A stretch of DNA of 33,476 nucleotides, taken from positions 1-33,476 of the forward strand of contig SXOA01000076.1 of NCBI GenBank assembly GCA_005778405.1, written 5' to 3'. A program made the position numbers and the translations under genes. Within the stretch, counting starts at the first letter, position 1. The number at the start of each line of letters is the position of its first letter. Below the pieces are notes generated by a model. The model was not told the origin of the DNA, did not search any database, and saw nothing but the letters and a program-made list of their open reading frames with translations. Below, in pieces: positions 15,390 to 23,590 of the stretch. The DNA is from Planctomycetaceae bacterium. Lineage in GTDB: Bacteria > Planctomycetota > Planctomycetia > Pirellulales > Pirellulaceae.

Positions 15390-17600
15390 TCACAGTTGCT
15401 TTTTAAGCGACTTCTTCAGAGCTGGAAGAAGCTGCAAAATCTGCTGAATGCGCGCGTCGTTGGAGCGGGCAAAGGTGCGCAGCTCTTCCAGACGCTGACG
15501 GGCTTCTTCGGGGCGGTCCAATTCCAGCAACGTCATGCCCCAGCTGGATAGGAGCGAGGCATGCAAGTCGTATGAGGATTGCGGCGTTAACCGCTGATAG
15601 GCTTTAGCATAAGTGGCATTCGCTGTCGATTCGTCACCAGCCCGAGAATGCGCGTTGGCCAGATTCACGAGCAACTCGGTCTCAGACTCGCCATCCTTCA
15701 GTTCACGCGCCAACTCGATGCCGCGATCGTACAGTTTCCGGGCCTCGGCGTAATTGCCGGCTTCGCTTTCGAGCGACCCGTAGTTGGTGATCAGGGTGAC
15801 CAACTCGCTCTTGCGATCGAACGCCGCCAGGACCGCTTCGGCTTCCTGATACGCTTCACGGGCAAGTTGCTTGCGGCCAAGTTTCTTTTGGGCATTCCCC
15901 AGACGCAGCTGCGCGATGCCGATCATGCGTGCCATATGCGAGAGGTCTTTTTCTTTGACAGGCCCGTCAGGCAGATGCTTAACGACATCGAAGACCGCGC
16001 GGTAACTTTGAGCCGACTCTCGCAGCGGCGAAAGGGCCATTTCGGGTTTTCCGATGCGCGAGAGGGCCAATCCCCACTGTCCCAGCGCCAAAGGACGCTG
16101 CGTGGGGTCGTTGCCGGCAACTTCCACGAGTCGCCGGGCGGCCAACTCCGACTCCGCGGCATAGCCTCGATCTGGCAGTTCGTTGGTGGCTTCGAACAGG
16201 AGCTTGAATTCCTCGACCTCGTCCTTCGCCTCCCGGGCCGCATTGATTTTCGACCCGAGCGGCTCCATTTCGGCCGGCAATTCAAAAGGAGGAACGTGAC
16301 CGGCAACCGCCGGAGGATCAGCCGCGGGGGGAGCAACGCTTGGAATCGAAGTCACTTTCTGGCGTTGGTTTTGCTCGGCGAGCAACTTCCGCAACTCCTG
16401 CACCACGGTGTCCACCTCCTGCTTGGCGGCGGATTGGGATTTTCCCTGGGTTGCCTTGGTCCCCTTGGTCGTTCCACGCGTCGAGAGCACGAGCGGAATG
16501 CCAATCGCCAGGAGCAGAACCAACGCTGCGGCCGTTGCTGCCGCCACGATGGGCCACTTTTTTGCACTCGGTTTGCCCGTCTTCCAGCTGTGCAGTTCGG
16601 CAGCAAGATCAGCTGCTGTGCTATACCTGCTGCCGGGATCCTTGGCGAGGCATTTCAAACAGATGCGCTCCAATTCAACGGGAATTCGCTCGTCGATTTG
16701 CCGCGGGGGTCGCGGCTGGCGATGTTGAATCTCGTCGAACAGCTCGTCGCGTTTGCCGCCGAAGGGCCGTTTGCCGGTCAGCATTTCGTAGAGGATGACC
16801 CCCAGGCTCCAGATATCCGCCCGGCCGTCCAGGCGGTGCGTTTCTCCCCGCACCTGCTCGGGGGCCATGTACAGCAGTGTGCCGGCGATGTTCCCGGCCA
16901 GGCGGCGCTGCAATTCCTCCGTCACCGCGAGACCAAAGTCGGCAATGTGCGGCTGGCCGAGCCAGTCGAGCAGAATGTTCGCCGGCTTGAGATCGCGATG
17001 GACCAGGCTCTGCCGATGGGCGGCATGCAGGGCGTCGGCGATTTGAGCGGCCCATGACGCCGTCTGGCCGGGAGTGGGGCGGTTTTCCTTCAGGGAATCC
17101 GCCAAGGTTTTGCCGTCGATGTACTCCATCACCACGAACCATTCGCCGCTCTTCAGCCGCTGCACGTCATAAACCGCCACAATTCCGGGGTGGGCCAGCT
17201 GCGCGGCGATTTTTGCCTCGTGCGAGAATTGGTCGTTCTCAGAGTCGTCCGCCAGCTCGTGGCGAGGAATTTTCACGGCGACTTTTCGATTCAGTTGCTC
17301 ATCCTGTGCCAGCCAGACGGTACCAAACGTCCCGCGGCCGAGTTCCCGCAGGAGCGTGTAGCGGCCAAGCAAAGACTCGCCAGTCTGGTGGAGCGAATCC
17401 GCGGCCAGGCGGGTAGAAGGCAATCCGCTGGCGGTGTTGGCCGATCCCGGTGATTTGCCGGCAGTGGAGGCAGACGACGTTTGCGTGATTTTCGCCGAAT
17501 GATTGCGGAGCGAGCGCCCGCAACGGGGGCAAGTTTCCGCCGCATCCGGCGCGAGTGTGCTGACCGTCACAAGACGGCAAACGGGACAGTCATTTGCCAT
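15390..17600 (-). CDS. Ser/Thr kinase with N-terminal zinc ribbon and TPRs
   Basis: The 736-residue product opens with a four-Cys ribbon (C5, C8, C24, C27; CPVC and CPRC). A Ser/Thr-rich linker follows, then a kinase domain (about 81-340): GRGTFGTVW, K110, HRDLKPAN (201-208), DFG (221-223), APE (246-248). A single membrane segment (about 350-373) precedes a Lys/Gln-rich coil (385-420), a Pro-rich stretch and TPR-like helical repeats (about 480-720, e.g. GNYAEARKLYDRGIELAREL). All catalytic residues are present, so it should be an active transmembrane kinase with a TPR domain on the far side. I chose the ATG at 17600, which has AAGGG 8 bases upstream, over GTG at 17609. A palindrome and a -10-like element lie just upstream. 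It lies before the giant kinase on the same strand, but a 477-base gap argues for separate control. Confidence 0.93.
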   Translation of the reverse strand: MANDCPVCRLVTVSTLAPDAAETCPRCGRSLRNHSAKITQTSSASTAGKSPGSANTASGLPSTRLAADSLHQTGESLLGRYTLLRELGRGTFGTVWLAQDEQLNRKVAVKIPRHELADDSENDQFSHEAKIAAQLAHPGIVAVYDVQRLKSGEWFVVMEYIDGKTLADSLKENRPTPGQTASWAAQIADALHAAHRQSLVHRDLKPANILLDWLGQPHIADFGLAVTEELQRRLAGNIAGTLLYMAPEQVRGETHRLDGRADIWSLGVILYEMLTGKRPFGGKRDELFDEIQHRQPRPPRQIDERIPVELERICLKCLAKDPGSRYSTAADLAAELHSWKTGKPSAKKWPIVAAATAAALVLLLAIGIPLVLSTRGTTKGTKATQGKSQSAAKQEVDTVVQELRKLLAEQNQRQKVTSIPSVAPPAADPPAVAGHVPPFELPAEMEPLGSKINAAREAKDEVEEFKLLFEATNELPDRGYAAESELAARRLVEVAGNDPTQRPLALGQWGLALSRIGKPEMALSPLRESAQSYRAVFDVVKHLPDGPVKEKDLSHMARMIGIAQLRLGNAQKKLGRKQLAREAYQEAEAVLAAFDRKSELVTLITNYGSLESEAGNYAEARKLYDRGIELARELKDGESETELLVNLANAHSRAGDESTANATYAKAYQRLTPQSSYDLHASLLSSWGMTLLELDRPEEARQRLEELRTFARSNDARIQQILQLLPALKKSLKKQL

Positions 17601-17615
17601 AGGGTGCACCCTTCA

Positions 17616-17630
17616 CGACGTTACACGTCG
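17616..17630. promoter_or_regulatory. 15-base inverted repeat upstream of kinase start
   Basis: CGACG-TTACA-CGTCG is a perfect 5-base inverted pair with a 5-base spacer. It lies between the -10-like element and the kinase ATG, where an operator or leader hairpin would act. Confidence 0.35.
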
Positions 17631-17660
17631 ATTCTAACTCGGCGGAACCGCATGGGGCAA
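17631..17660 (-). promoter_or_regulatory. Weak promoter candidate for the zinc-ribbon kinase
   Basis: On the minus strand TTGCCC (17655-17660) and TAGAAT (17631-17636) are 18 bases apart, with the -10 element 31 bases before the ATG at 17600. The -35 match is modest. The same TAGAAT word lies at a similar distance from two other starts in the window. Confidence 0.3.
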
Positions 17661-17778
17661 CGAGAAAAGCGGCGCAGACGTCCAATTCAATTGAGGTGCA
17701 TAAGATCATTTGCGTTGGGCGGCTGTCGGCTGCGAGCGTCAATAGATTCTTACGTCGCGGAAGTTACCAGGCTTCATT

Positions 17779-17934
17779 ATGCCGAAAGTAGAAAGCGTTC
17801 AGATTTCATCAAAATGGAAAATGAAACCTGAACCCAGTGATTCGAATCTGAAGTTCGCCGAGCTGGTTGCCAAGGGGCTTCTTCGGCGGCCCATTGAGAT
17901 TGCCGCCGTCCGCCACGAACCGATGAATAAGTAG
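17779..17934 (+). CDS. Possible 51-residue protein
   Basis: An ATG at 17779 opens a 51-residue frame. It begins MPKVESVQISSKWKMKPEPS and continues with an amphipathic helix-like segment, LKFAELVAKGLLRRPIEI, and AAVRHEPMNK before the stop. The second half has the GC-rich third positions seen in real genes nearby; the first half is more AT-rich. An internal ATG at 17821 is a possible alternative start. The Shine-Dalgarno is weak (AGG about 9 bases upstream). It is divergent from the kinase starting at 17600 and ends 9 bases from the convergent PPC gene. I recognise no family. It could also be the preserved end of a lost gene. Confidence 0.4.
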   Translation: MPKVESVQISSKWKMKPEPSDSNLKFAELVAKGLLRRPIEIAAVRHEPMNK

Positions 17935-17943
17935 CTGGACCGA

Positions 17944-19554
17944 CTATTTCCCAATGCTTAGCCAAACGTCGCTGTGGTTGAACGTGCCGGGGCCTAGTTT
18001 GGCGGGGTAGGTGACACGCCGAGTGAGCGGCGCGTCGCCCGCGGATTTGGCGAGGAGCTGAAACGTGCCCGGTTTAACCTCGGCGGCGGCGGTGAGGATA
18101 AGTTTGGCCGTCTTGGCGGTGTCGCCGGTGGGCAGGGATTTCAGTGGGGCGGCTGTGATGCCGGCCGGGAGGTTCTCGGCGGTGATGTCGATCTCGCCCG
18201 CGAACCCGTCTTTGCGGTCGATGGTGAGCGGGATCTCCAGGGTCTTGCCGGGGACGATGCTGAACGTGCCGGCTGCGAGTGAGACTGTGAAGTCGGGAGT
18301 GACCGGAGTGAGAGTGATGCGGTAAGCATAGCGCAGGCCGCCGCGGCGATGCAAGTCGGCGATTTCCAGGCGGTACGGGCCGTCGGCGGGAGGAGTGAAT
18401 TTCAAAACGGGTTCGCCGCCGCGGCGCGGGCTTTCCGCTTCGGCCAATTGCTTGCCGGCGTCGTCTGTCACGCGAAGGTAAGGGTCCACCTCGTAGCCGA
18501 TGCTGTCGGACTCGGCTTTGATGCTGAGGGCCTTTCCCTTGACGGCGGTAAAGCGGAAGACGTCGCTATCCTTGGGCTCATCGAGCCGGCCGCTGAGGAC
18601 GCAGGGTAGCGGGCATTCCTGCGGGGTCTCGCGACTGGCGGTTGTCTCGGCGATTAGCGACGGGTGGCTTGTCACTAGCAGAGGCACCAGGCCCGTGGCG
18701 TCCGGCGATTGGAAGAAGAGGAGCTCGCGGAGGTCCGTGGCCGGGACTTCGAGCATCGCGGAGGCGGTCGGCAAATTCCAGCCGTGCAGCTTGAGCTCCG
18801 TCGGCTTGCCGAGTTGCACTGCTAGAGGCAAGGTGTGGTCCGCATAGCCGCCGGTGGTGAGCGTGAGGCGGTAGAGATAATTGTCTCCGCCGGCGAAGGC
18901 GATGGAGCTGTTGGGCTCGGAGGGAAAGGCGAAGATCCGGACCAAGTAGTTGCCGGCCTGGGTTACCGCGAAAGTCACTTGCGGGTCAAGGCCGTGGCTG
19001 TCGTTGTCCTGGGCCACGACCGTGCCGCTTTCGGTGCAGATTTGCAGCACGGCATCCATCGGCGAGCCGAGCAGTTCATTCCCGATGACGGAAGCGACGA
19101 GCGTCTGCCCCGCCTGGGCCGGGATGGAGAAGACATCGACGTCGTTCTGCTTCTGCAGCTTCCCGGTGATAGCGGCCGAGCTACTAAGCTGCTGCCGCTC
19201 TTTGAAGGAGTTGTTCGGCTCGACTTCGGCGACTTCGGGGAGCGAGCCGACGAACAGCGGCCGCGGCACGGAAGCGCCATCGGCTCCGATCAGACGGACC
19301 CACGTTAGTCCCGGTCTCGCATCCGCAGCTGCGGTCACCTTGAGCTTGCCGCGGTCGGCGAGCGCTTCGATGGCCAAGCCAGGGTTATCGGTCCAGACTT
19401 GCGCCGGCCAGGTGCCCCCGAGGTTTCCCGCTGCTGTCACTTCCGCCGTCTGTCCGCGAGAGACGCCAGTGGGAATGAACGAGGTAACTTCCGGTGGCGC
19501 GGCGGCAGCTAGAGAGCAAGAGAGCAACAGTGGAATGGTGAGACAGGTTCGCAT
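17944..19554 (-). CDS. Exported PPC-domain protein
   Basis: The 536-residue product starts at the ATG at 19554 with a signal peptide (MRTCLTIPLLLSCSLAAAAP) and AGG 5 bases upstream. The first domain is immunoglobulin-like (EVTSFIPTGVSRGQTAEVTAAG). Two bacterial pre-peptidase C-terminal (PPC) beta-sandwich domains follow. The first begins EVEPNNSFKERQQL and contains DVDVFSIPAQAGQTLVASV; the second contains SGRLDEPKDSDVFRFTAVKG. A C-terminal beta-rich part ends FNHSDVWLSIGK. No protease motif is present, so it is likely a binding or structural exported protein. Upstream in-frame sequence reads through the neighbouring gene and is Arg/His-rich, so I reject a longer start. The gene follows the LOR/SDH gene by 146 bases with a long inverted repeat between them. 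Confidence 0.85.
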   Translation of the reverse strand: MRTCLTIPLLLSCSLAAAAPPEVTSFIPTGVSRGQTAEVTAAGNLGGTWPAQVWTDNPGLAIEALADRGKLKVTAAADARPGLTWVRLIGADGASVPRPLFVGSLPEVAEVEPNNSFKERQQLSSSAAITGKLQKQNDVDVFSIPAQAGQTLVASVIGNELLGSPMDAVLQICTESGTVVAQDNDSHGLDPQVTFAVTQAGNYLVRIFAFPSEPNSSIAFAGGDNYLYRLTLTTGGYADHTLPLAVQLGKPTELKLHGWNLPTASAMLEVPATDLRELLFFQSPDATGLVPLLVTSHPSLIAETTASRETPQECPLPCVLSGRLDEPKDSDVFRFTAVKGKALSIKAESDSIGYEVDPYLRVTDDAGKQLAEAESPRRGGEPVLKFTPPADGPYRLEIADLHRRGGLRYAYRITLTPVTPDFTVSLAAGTFSIVPGKTLEIPLTIDRKDGFAGEIDITAENLPAGITAAPLKSLPTGDTAKTAKLILTAAAEVKPGTFQLLAKSAGDAPLTRRVTYPAKLGPGTFNHSDVWLSIGK

Positions 19555-19590
19555 GGGCCTATTGTACTTTGCGAAACCAGAAGAGGGATT

Positions 19591-19694
19591 AGGACACGGA
19601 AAACACGGGGAACACGGCAAGGCAGATGAAGTGAAGCGAAGTTGGCAGGAAAATTGGAGCCGACAAGCCGTGTCCCCCGTGTTTTCCGTGTCCC
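19591..19694. repeat. Long inverted repeat at the LOR/SDH gene end
   Basis: Arms 19591-19617 and 19668-19694 are 27 bases each and match at 25 positions as inverse complements. Each arm is itself built of ACACGG words. The 50-base spacer has no frame of note. The right arm ends 6 bases from the LOR/SDH stop, so the transcript of that gene would fold into a very stable stem. It probably blocks read-through to the PPC gene and looks like a dispersed element. Confidence 0.85.
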
Positions 19695-19700
19695 AAATTC

Positions 19701-20942
19701 CTACCGAGCACTCGCTTCCATCCGCTCCACCTCTCCCACCAGGGCTCGGAAGAACGGCTCCACATCGGTTACGAGTCCCACGGTTTGGAAGGAGCCGCGG
19801 TCGGCGAGCTTGATGCAAGTGGACGGGTTGATGTCCACGCAGACGACTTTGACCCAGGCCGGCAGCAGGTTGCCGACGGCGATCGAGTGGAGCGTGGTGG
19901 CGACCATCAGGCAGAACGTGACGTCCCGGATTTGCTCCCGCATCTGCTGCTGGGCTTCCAGCGTGTCGGTGATGACCTCTGGCAGCGGGCCGTCGTCGCG
20001 GATGCTGCCGGCGAGGAGGAAGGGGACGTTGTTTCTGATGCACTCGTACATGATGCCGCTTTTCAGCTCGCCGATTTCGACCGCCTTTTTGATGCTGCCG
20101 ATGCGACGGATGCGGTTGATGGCCCGCAGGTGATGCTCGTGCCCTGCTTCCACAATGTCGCCGCAGTCCAGCCGCACGCCGAGGCTGGTGCCAAAGATGG
20201 CCTGCTCGATGTCGTGCGTGGCCAGGGCGTTGCCGGCGAAGAGCCGCTGGATGTACCCCTTGCGGAGAAGTTTGCAAAGATGCTCGTCGCTGCCGGTGTG
20301 GACGATGGCGGGACCGCCGACGAGCAGGGCCTTGCCCCCTTCTCGCTTCGTGCGAATCAGCTCCTGGGCAATCTGCCGGATGGCGACTCCCTTGGGCTTC
20401 TCGGTGGAGACCGGGCTGTTCATGAACTCAAAGCCGTGAGCCTGCGTCTCGCGGCCGTGGGGATGGACCCGCACACCCGCATGGCCAACGACGAACTGCT
20501 CGCCGAGCCGCACGTCGGTCATCGCCCGGCAGCGGGCGGTGCTGGCGGCTGGGTCGACCAGGATGCCGCAGTCCATCTCCTGGTCCTGCAACTCCACCCA
20601 CTGGCCGCCGAGGCGAATCTCCGTCCGCTGGTTGGTGGTGCTGTAGAACCCTTCCGGGAATGCCCCGGCGATGTCGGCTGCGACGAGGCGGCAGTCTTGC
20701 TTGACCACCGGTATCGCGCCGTGGTCGGCAATGGTCGCCAGAATCTGCTCCAGCTTCTCTTCGCTGGGGGCGCTAACTTCGACTAGCGCGTAGCTCGGAT
20801 CCTTCCGCGCCTGGCCAATCGTGATTTTCTCGATTCGAAACGCCCCACCCGCCGCTGTCACGCAGTCCAGCACCTTCGGCAGCAGCAGGCTGTCGATTAT
20901 ATGCCCGGTCAGTTCCACTTTTTCCGTGAACTCGCTGCTCAT
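19701..20942 (-). CDS. LOR/SDH-domain protein (TIGR00300 family)
   Basis: The 413-residue product belongs to the conserved family that contains the LOR/SDH bifunctional-enzyme domain (TIGR00300, MJ1480 type). It is best known from the archaeal ornithine cyclodeaminase and from the C-terminal part of cyanobacterial arginine dihydrolases. Recognisable blocks are VELTGHIIDSLLLPKVLD (N-terminal domain), CRAMTDVRLGEQFVVGHAG, KALLVGGPAIVHTGS, FAGNALATHDIEQAIFGTSLG, GHEHHLRAINRIRRIGSI and a nucleotide-binding-like C-terminal part. The reaction here is uncertain; ornithine to proline with NAD as cofactor is a reasonable guess. I chose the ATG at 20942 with AGGAAGGGG upstream; the longer frame to 21092 adds 50 non-conserved residues and crosses the promoter region. 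The protein looks cytoplasmic and is divergent from the cyclophilin gene. Confidence 0.85.
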   Translation of the reverse strand: MSSEFTEKVELTGHIIDSLLLPKVLDCVTAAGGAFRIEKITIGQARKDPSYALVEVSAPSEEKLEQILATIADHGAIPVVKQDCRLVAADIAGAFPEGFYSTTNQRTEIRLGGQWVELQDQEMDCGILVDPAASTARCRAMTDVRLGEQFVVGHAGVRVHPHGRETQAHGFEFMNSPVSTEKPKGVAIRQIAQELIRTKREGGKALLVGGPAIVHTGSDEHLCKLLRKGYIQRLFAGNALATHDIEQAIFGTSLGVRLDCGDIVEAGHEHHLRAINRIRRIGSIKKAVEIGELKSGIMYECIRNNVPFLLAGSIRDDGPLPEVITDTLEAQQQMREQIRDVTFCLMVATTLHSIAVGNLLPAWVKVVCVDINPSTCIKLADRGSFQTVGLVTDVEPFFRALVGEVERMEASAR

Positions 20943-21106
20943 TGCGCACCCCTTCCTTTGCCACATTCTACGCATTCTGGGGCCTTTGCGGCTGCAAATC
21001 GCTGTAGGCGATTGGGCGGCTTTTTGAAACAATGGGCCTCTCACTAATTTGCCGAGACCGCCCGTAACGGTCCTTGGCCTATCGACCTGCATGGAGGCTT
21101 GTTGTT
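20943..21106. promoter_or_regulatory. Divergent intergenic region with -10-like box and hairpin
   Basis: On the minus strand TAGAAT (20965-20970) lies 23 bases before the LOR/SDH start, without a well-spaced -35 box. AATCGC (20997-21002) and GCGATT (21008-21013) form a perfect 6-base stem with a 5-base loop, and TTTTT follows at 21021-21025. I found no convincing plus-strand promoter for the cyclophilin gene. Confidence 0.3.
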
Positions 21107-21859
21107 ATGGAATCGTTCGTTCGCCGTTGCCACTTTGTCGCCGCCTCGCTTTCAATGGCTGCATTGTTGTTCCTGGCCGGCTGCGGCGGGAAAGAAGCCG
21201 CTGCCACCGCGAGCACGGAGGAAACGGCGACGGATGTCACCGCTGCTTCGCCGGCGTCCGAATCGACCATCACAGCCCGCTCCACGGTTGCCCAAGCCAG
21301 CTACGAGAGTCAGCCCTCGATCTACGGCAATGCCGATGCGACCCCGATCACCAATCCGGTCGTCATCCTGCACACCTCCGCCGGCGACATTCAGATCGAA
21401 CTGTTCATGGAGCAGGCCCCGCAGAGCGTGGGAAACTTTCTGGATAACTACGTCCGACAGGGAGCCTACGAGAACACCATCTTTCACTACGTCGATCCCA
21501 AGGGCTTCATCCTCGGCGGCGGCTATTCGGCGGAGTTGGTCCACGTGCCGACCCGCGGCAGCATCAACAACGAATCGAGTAACGGCATTTCGCACGAGCG
21601 TGGTACCGTCGCCATGTCGCACGAGCCGAACGAACCCAACAGCGGCACCTGCGAATTCTTCATCAACGCGGTCGAAAACACGGGCCTCAACTATCAAGGG
21701 ACCGCCCCCGACCAGCGAGGCTACTGCGTCTTCGGCCGCGTGACGCAGGGGATGGAGATCGTCGACCAGATTGCCGCTGCAGCCGTCGAGCCGAAAGAAG
21801 GTTTTGACAACTTGCCAGCGGAGGCGATTGTGATTCAGTCAGTGGAAGAGGTGAAGTAA
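21107..21859 (+). CDS. Lipoprotein cyclophilin with altered active site
   Basis: The 250-residue product has a lipoprotein signal (LLFLAGC, Cys 26) and a Thr/Ser/Ala-rich linker. A cyclophilin-type peptidyl-prolyl isomerase domain follows (about 88-247): VILHTSAGDIQIELFMEQAP, GTVAMSHEPNEPNSGTCEFFIN, GYCVFGRVTQGMEIVDQIA. In typical bacterial cyclophilins the active site has FHRV and MIQGG; here the equivalents are FHYV and FILGGG, so the catalytic Arg and the Gln are replaced. The SQFFIN Gln is Glu here. It may bind proline-containing peptides with little catalysis, or be a specialised chaperone on the membrane. Start ATG at 21107 has GGAGG 9 bases upstream. The next gene (DUF1501) begins 39 bases later on the same strand. 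Confidence 0.9.
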   Translation: MESFVRRCHFVAASLSMAALLFLAGCGGKEAAATASTEETATDVTAASPASESTITARSTVAQASYESQPSIYGNADATPITNPVVILHTSAGDIQIELFMEQAPQSVGNFLDNYVRQGAYENTIFHYVDPKGFILGGGYSAELVHVPTRGSINNESSNGISHERGTVAMSHEPNEPNSGTCEFFINAVENTGLNYQGTAPDQRGYCVFGRVTQGMEIVDQIAAAAVEPKEGFDNLPAEAIVIQSVEEVK

Positions 21860-21898
21860 CTTGCTTCTGATGGGCTGGCCCGTGATAATCAGCGGGTC

Positions 21899-23356
21899 AT
21901 GCTTTCCCTCCTTGGCACTCCCGGGACTCTCTGCGATCGCCCTTCCAGGCGAGAGTTGCTCTCCGTGGGAGGCCTATCGCTCCTCGGATTGGGACTGCCG
22001 GAAGTGCTTTCGCGGCAGGCACTGGCAGCGGCGGACTCTCAAGCACAGCCTACAAACTCTGTCTCCGGTTTTGGCAAAGCCGATTCCGTCATTCTGCTTT
22101 ACATGCAAGGGTCGCCGAGCCACATCGACTTGTGGGATCCCAAGCCGAATGCTCCGGCGGAAATCCGGGGTGAATTCAAGCCCATTCCGACCACCGCTCC
22201 GGGGATGATGCTCGGCGAGGTGCTGCCGATGCTCTCCCAGCAGGCGAAGCATTTCTCGCTGGTCCGCTCCATCGGTGTCGATCCCAAGGGGCTGCGGAAC
22301 CACGGGGCCGCCATTTATATGCTGATGACCGGGCACGACCCCGGCAACTTCACGGAGACCGGCCTGGCGGTGCCGCCTTCGCGCGAGGATCTCCCTTCGG
22401 TCGGCTCGGTGGTGGCCAAGTATCGGCCGGCTCGGCCGGGGAGCCTGAGCTACGTCACGATTTGCAGCCCCGTGCGCGAAGCGGGACAGATCGGCGTGGG
22501 ACAAGGGGCGGGGCTGCTTGGCCCCTCCTTCGATCCTTTCACCATGTACGAGAACCCCAAGGAGTCGATCAAACTCCCCGCGTTTGCCTTGCCGGCGGAA
22601 ATGCCGCTGGAGCGGCTGCAGTCCCGGATCGACCTCCGCCGCGGGCTCGACCAACTGTTTACTCCCGAGTCCGCCGCGAGCAGCAAAGGCTTCAATCCAT
22701 TTTTCCAGCAGGCTATTTCTCTCCTGCAGTCGGACCAGACGATCCGGGCGTTCAAGCTGGAAGAGGAAACCGCCGCACTGCGCGAGCGCTACGGTCAAAC
22801 CACTTTCGGCCAAAGCTGCCTCCTCGCTCGGCGTCTGGTTGAAGCGGGCGTCCGGTTTGTGCAAGTCACCTGGCCCGCCCGCTCCGACGACGAGCCGATG
22901 GCTGGGCCGGACGGTTCGTGGGATACGCATCGCAACAATTTCCCCATGCTTCGGGACCATCGCTGCCCAGTCTTCGACCGTTCCTTGTCGGGGCTGATTG
23001 AAGACTTGGCCGCCCGAGGCATGCTCGAAAAGACGATGGTGGTGGTCATTGGCGAATTCGGCCGCTCCCCCAAAATCGGCGTCGGTACGACGAACAACGT
23101 CGGCCCCGGCGGGCGGGACCACTGGCCGGAATGCTACAGCTTTCTGATTGCCGGCGGCGGAGTGCGGCCGGGGCAAGTGTATGGCGAATCGGATCGTCAC
23201 GGAGCCTGGCCCAAGTCGGATCGCGTTCATCCCTACGACCTCATCGCCACCGTCCACCACGCCCTCGGCATCGACCCACAGACGCAGTACCTCGACACTC
23301 TCCGCCGCCCTCGCCGCCTCGTCGAGCGCGGCAAGCCGATTCTGGGACTGTTTTGA
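21899..23356 (+). CDS. DUF1501 Tat-exported protein
   Basis: The 485-residue product begins with a twin-arginine signal (PSRRELLSVGGLSLLGLGLP). DUF1501 hallmarks follow: ADSVILLYMQGSPSHIDLWDPKP, RSIGVDPKGLRNHGAAIYMLMTGH, WDTHRNNFPMLRDH, MVVVIGEFGRSPKIG, GRDHWPECYSFLIAGGGVRPGQVYG, and a C-terminal HPYDLIATVHHALGIDP. The fold is related to alkaline phosphatase/sulfatase proteins; the biochemical activity is unproven. Length is normal. It is usually encoded beside a DUF1549/DUF1553 gene, but here the neighbours are a cyclophilin and a small lipoprotein, and the nearest DUF1553 gene is 21 kb away. The Shine-Dalgarno is weak (GCGGG very close to ATG), so translation may depend on coupling with the cyclophilin gene 39 bases upstream. 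Confidence 0.92.
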   Translation: MLSLLGTPGTLCDRPSRRELLSVGGLSLLGLGLPEVLSRQALAAADSQAQPTNSVSGFGKADSVILLYMQGSPSHIDLWDPKPNAPAEIRGEFKPIPTTAPGMMLGEVLPMLSQQAKHFSLVRSIGVDPKGLRNHGAAIYMLMTGHDPGNFTETGLAVPPSREDLPSVGSVVAKYRPARPGSLSYVTICSPVREAGQIGVGQGAGLLGPSFDPFTMYENPKESIKLPAFALPAEMPLERLQSRIDLRRGLDQLFTPESAASSKGFNPFFQQAISLLQSDQTIRAFKLEEETAALRERYGQTTFGQSCLLARRLVEAGVRFVQVTWPARSDDEPMAGPDGSWDTHRNNFPMLRDHRCPVFDRSLSGLIEDLAARGMLEKTMVVVIGEFGRSPKIGVGTTNNVGPGGRDHWPECYSFLIAGGGVRPGQVYGESDRHGAWPKSDRVHPYDLIATVHHALGIDPQTQYLDTLRRPRRLVERGKPILGLF

Positions 23357-23455
23357 GTTCGAAATGGCATGGGGAGAGTGCTAGCAACCTCACATATTAG
23401 GCAGGCGGAATCGTCGCCGCTCGCCGCGCTGACCTGAGCCGTCAAATTCAAGCTG

Positions 23456-23479
23456 GCAGCATCGGCAGTTCGATGCTGC
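23456..23479 (+). terminator. Hairpin after DUF1501 gene
   Basis: GCAGCATC (23456-23463) and GATGCTGC (23472-23479) form a perfect 8-base stem with an 8-base loop, 100 bases beyond the DUF1501 stop and just upstream of the next promoter. No T-run follows, so it would be a weak terminator or an insulator. Confidence 0.4.
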
Positions 23480-23501
23480 TAGAAGTCTACCCAACTCGGG
23501 C

Positions 23502-23530
23502 TTGGGAAGTGGAAGGGCCTCTTCTATACT
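23502..23530 (+). promoter_or_regulatory. Sigma70-like promoter for small lipoprotein gene
   Basis: TTGGGA (23502-23507) and TATACT (23525-23530) are separated by exactly 17 bases. Transcription would begin near 23537, giving a leader of about 54 bases to the ATG at 23591. Confidence 0.55.
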
Positions 23531-23590
23531 CCCCGCCGCTTTCCTCCCGCCAACCGTTCCGATTGTCGCCCCCAGGGCAAGGATGCTCCG

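Noticed and set aside
15648..17057. Long plus-strand frame opposite the zinc-ribbon kinase
   Set aside because: Antisense shadow; the kinase frame has full catalytic motifs.
19561..19566. TACAAT -10-like word before the PPC gene
   Set aside because: It is only 7 bases from the ATG and has no -35 partner.
19555..20277. Upstream extension of the PPC gene
   Set aside because: Arg/His-rich reading of the LOR/SDH gene in another frame; the signal peptide at 19554 fixes the start.
21974..23260. Minus-strand frame opposite the DUF1501 gene
   Set aside because: Antisense shadow of a gene with conserved family motifs.
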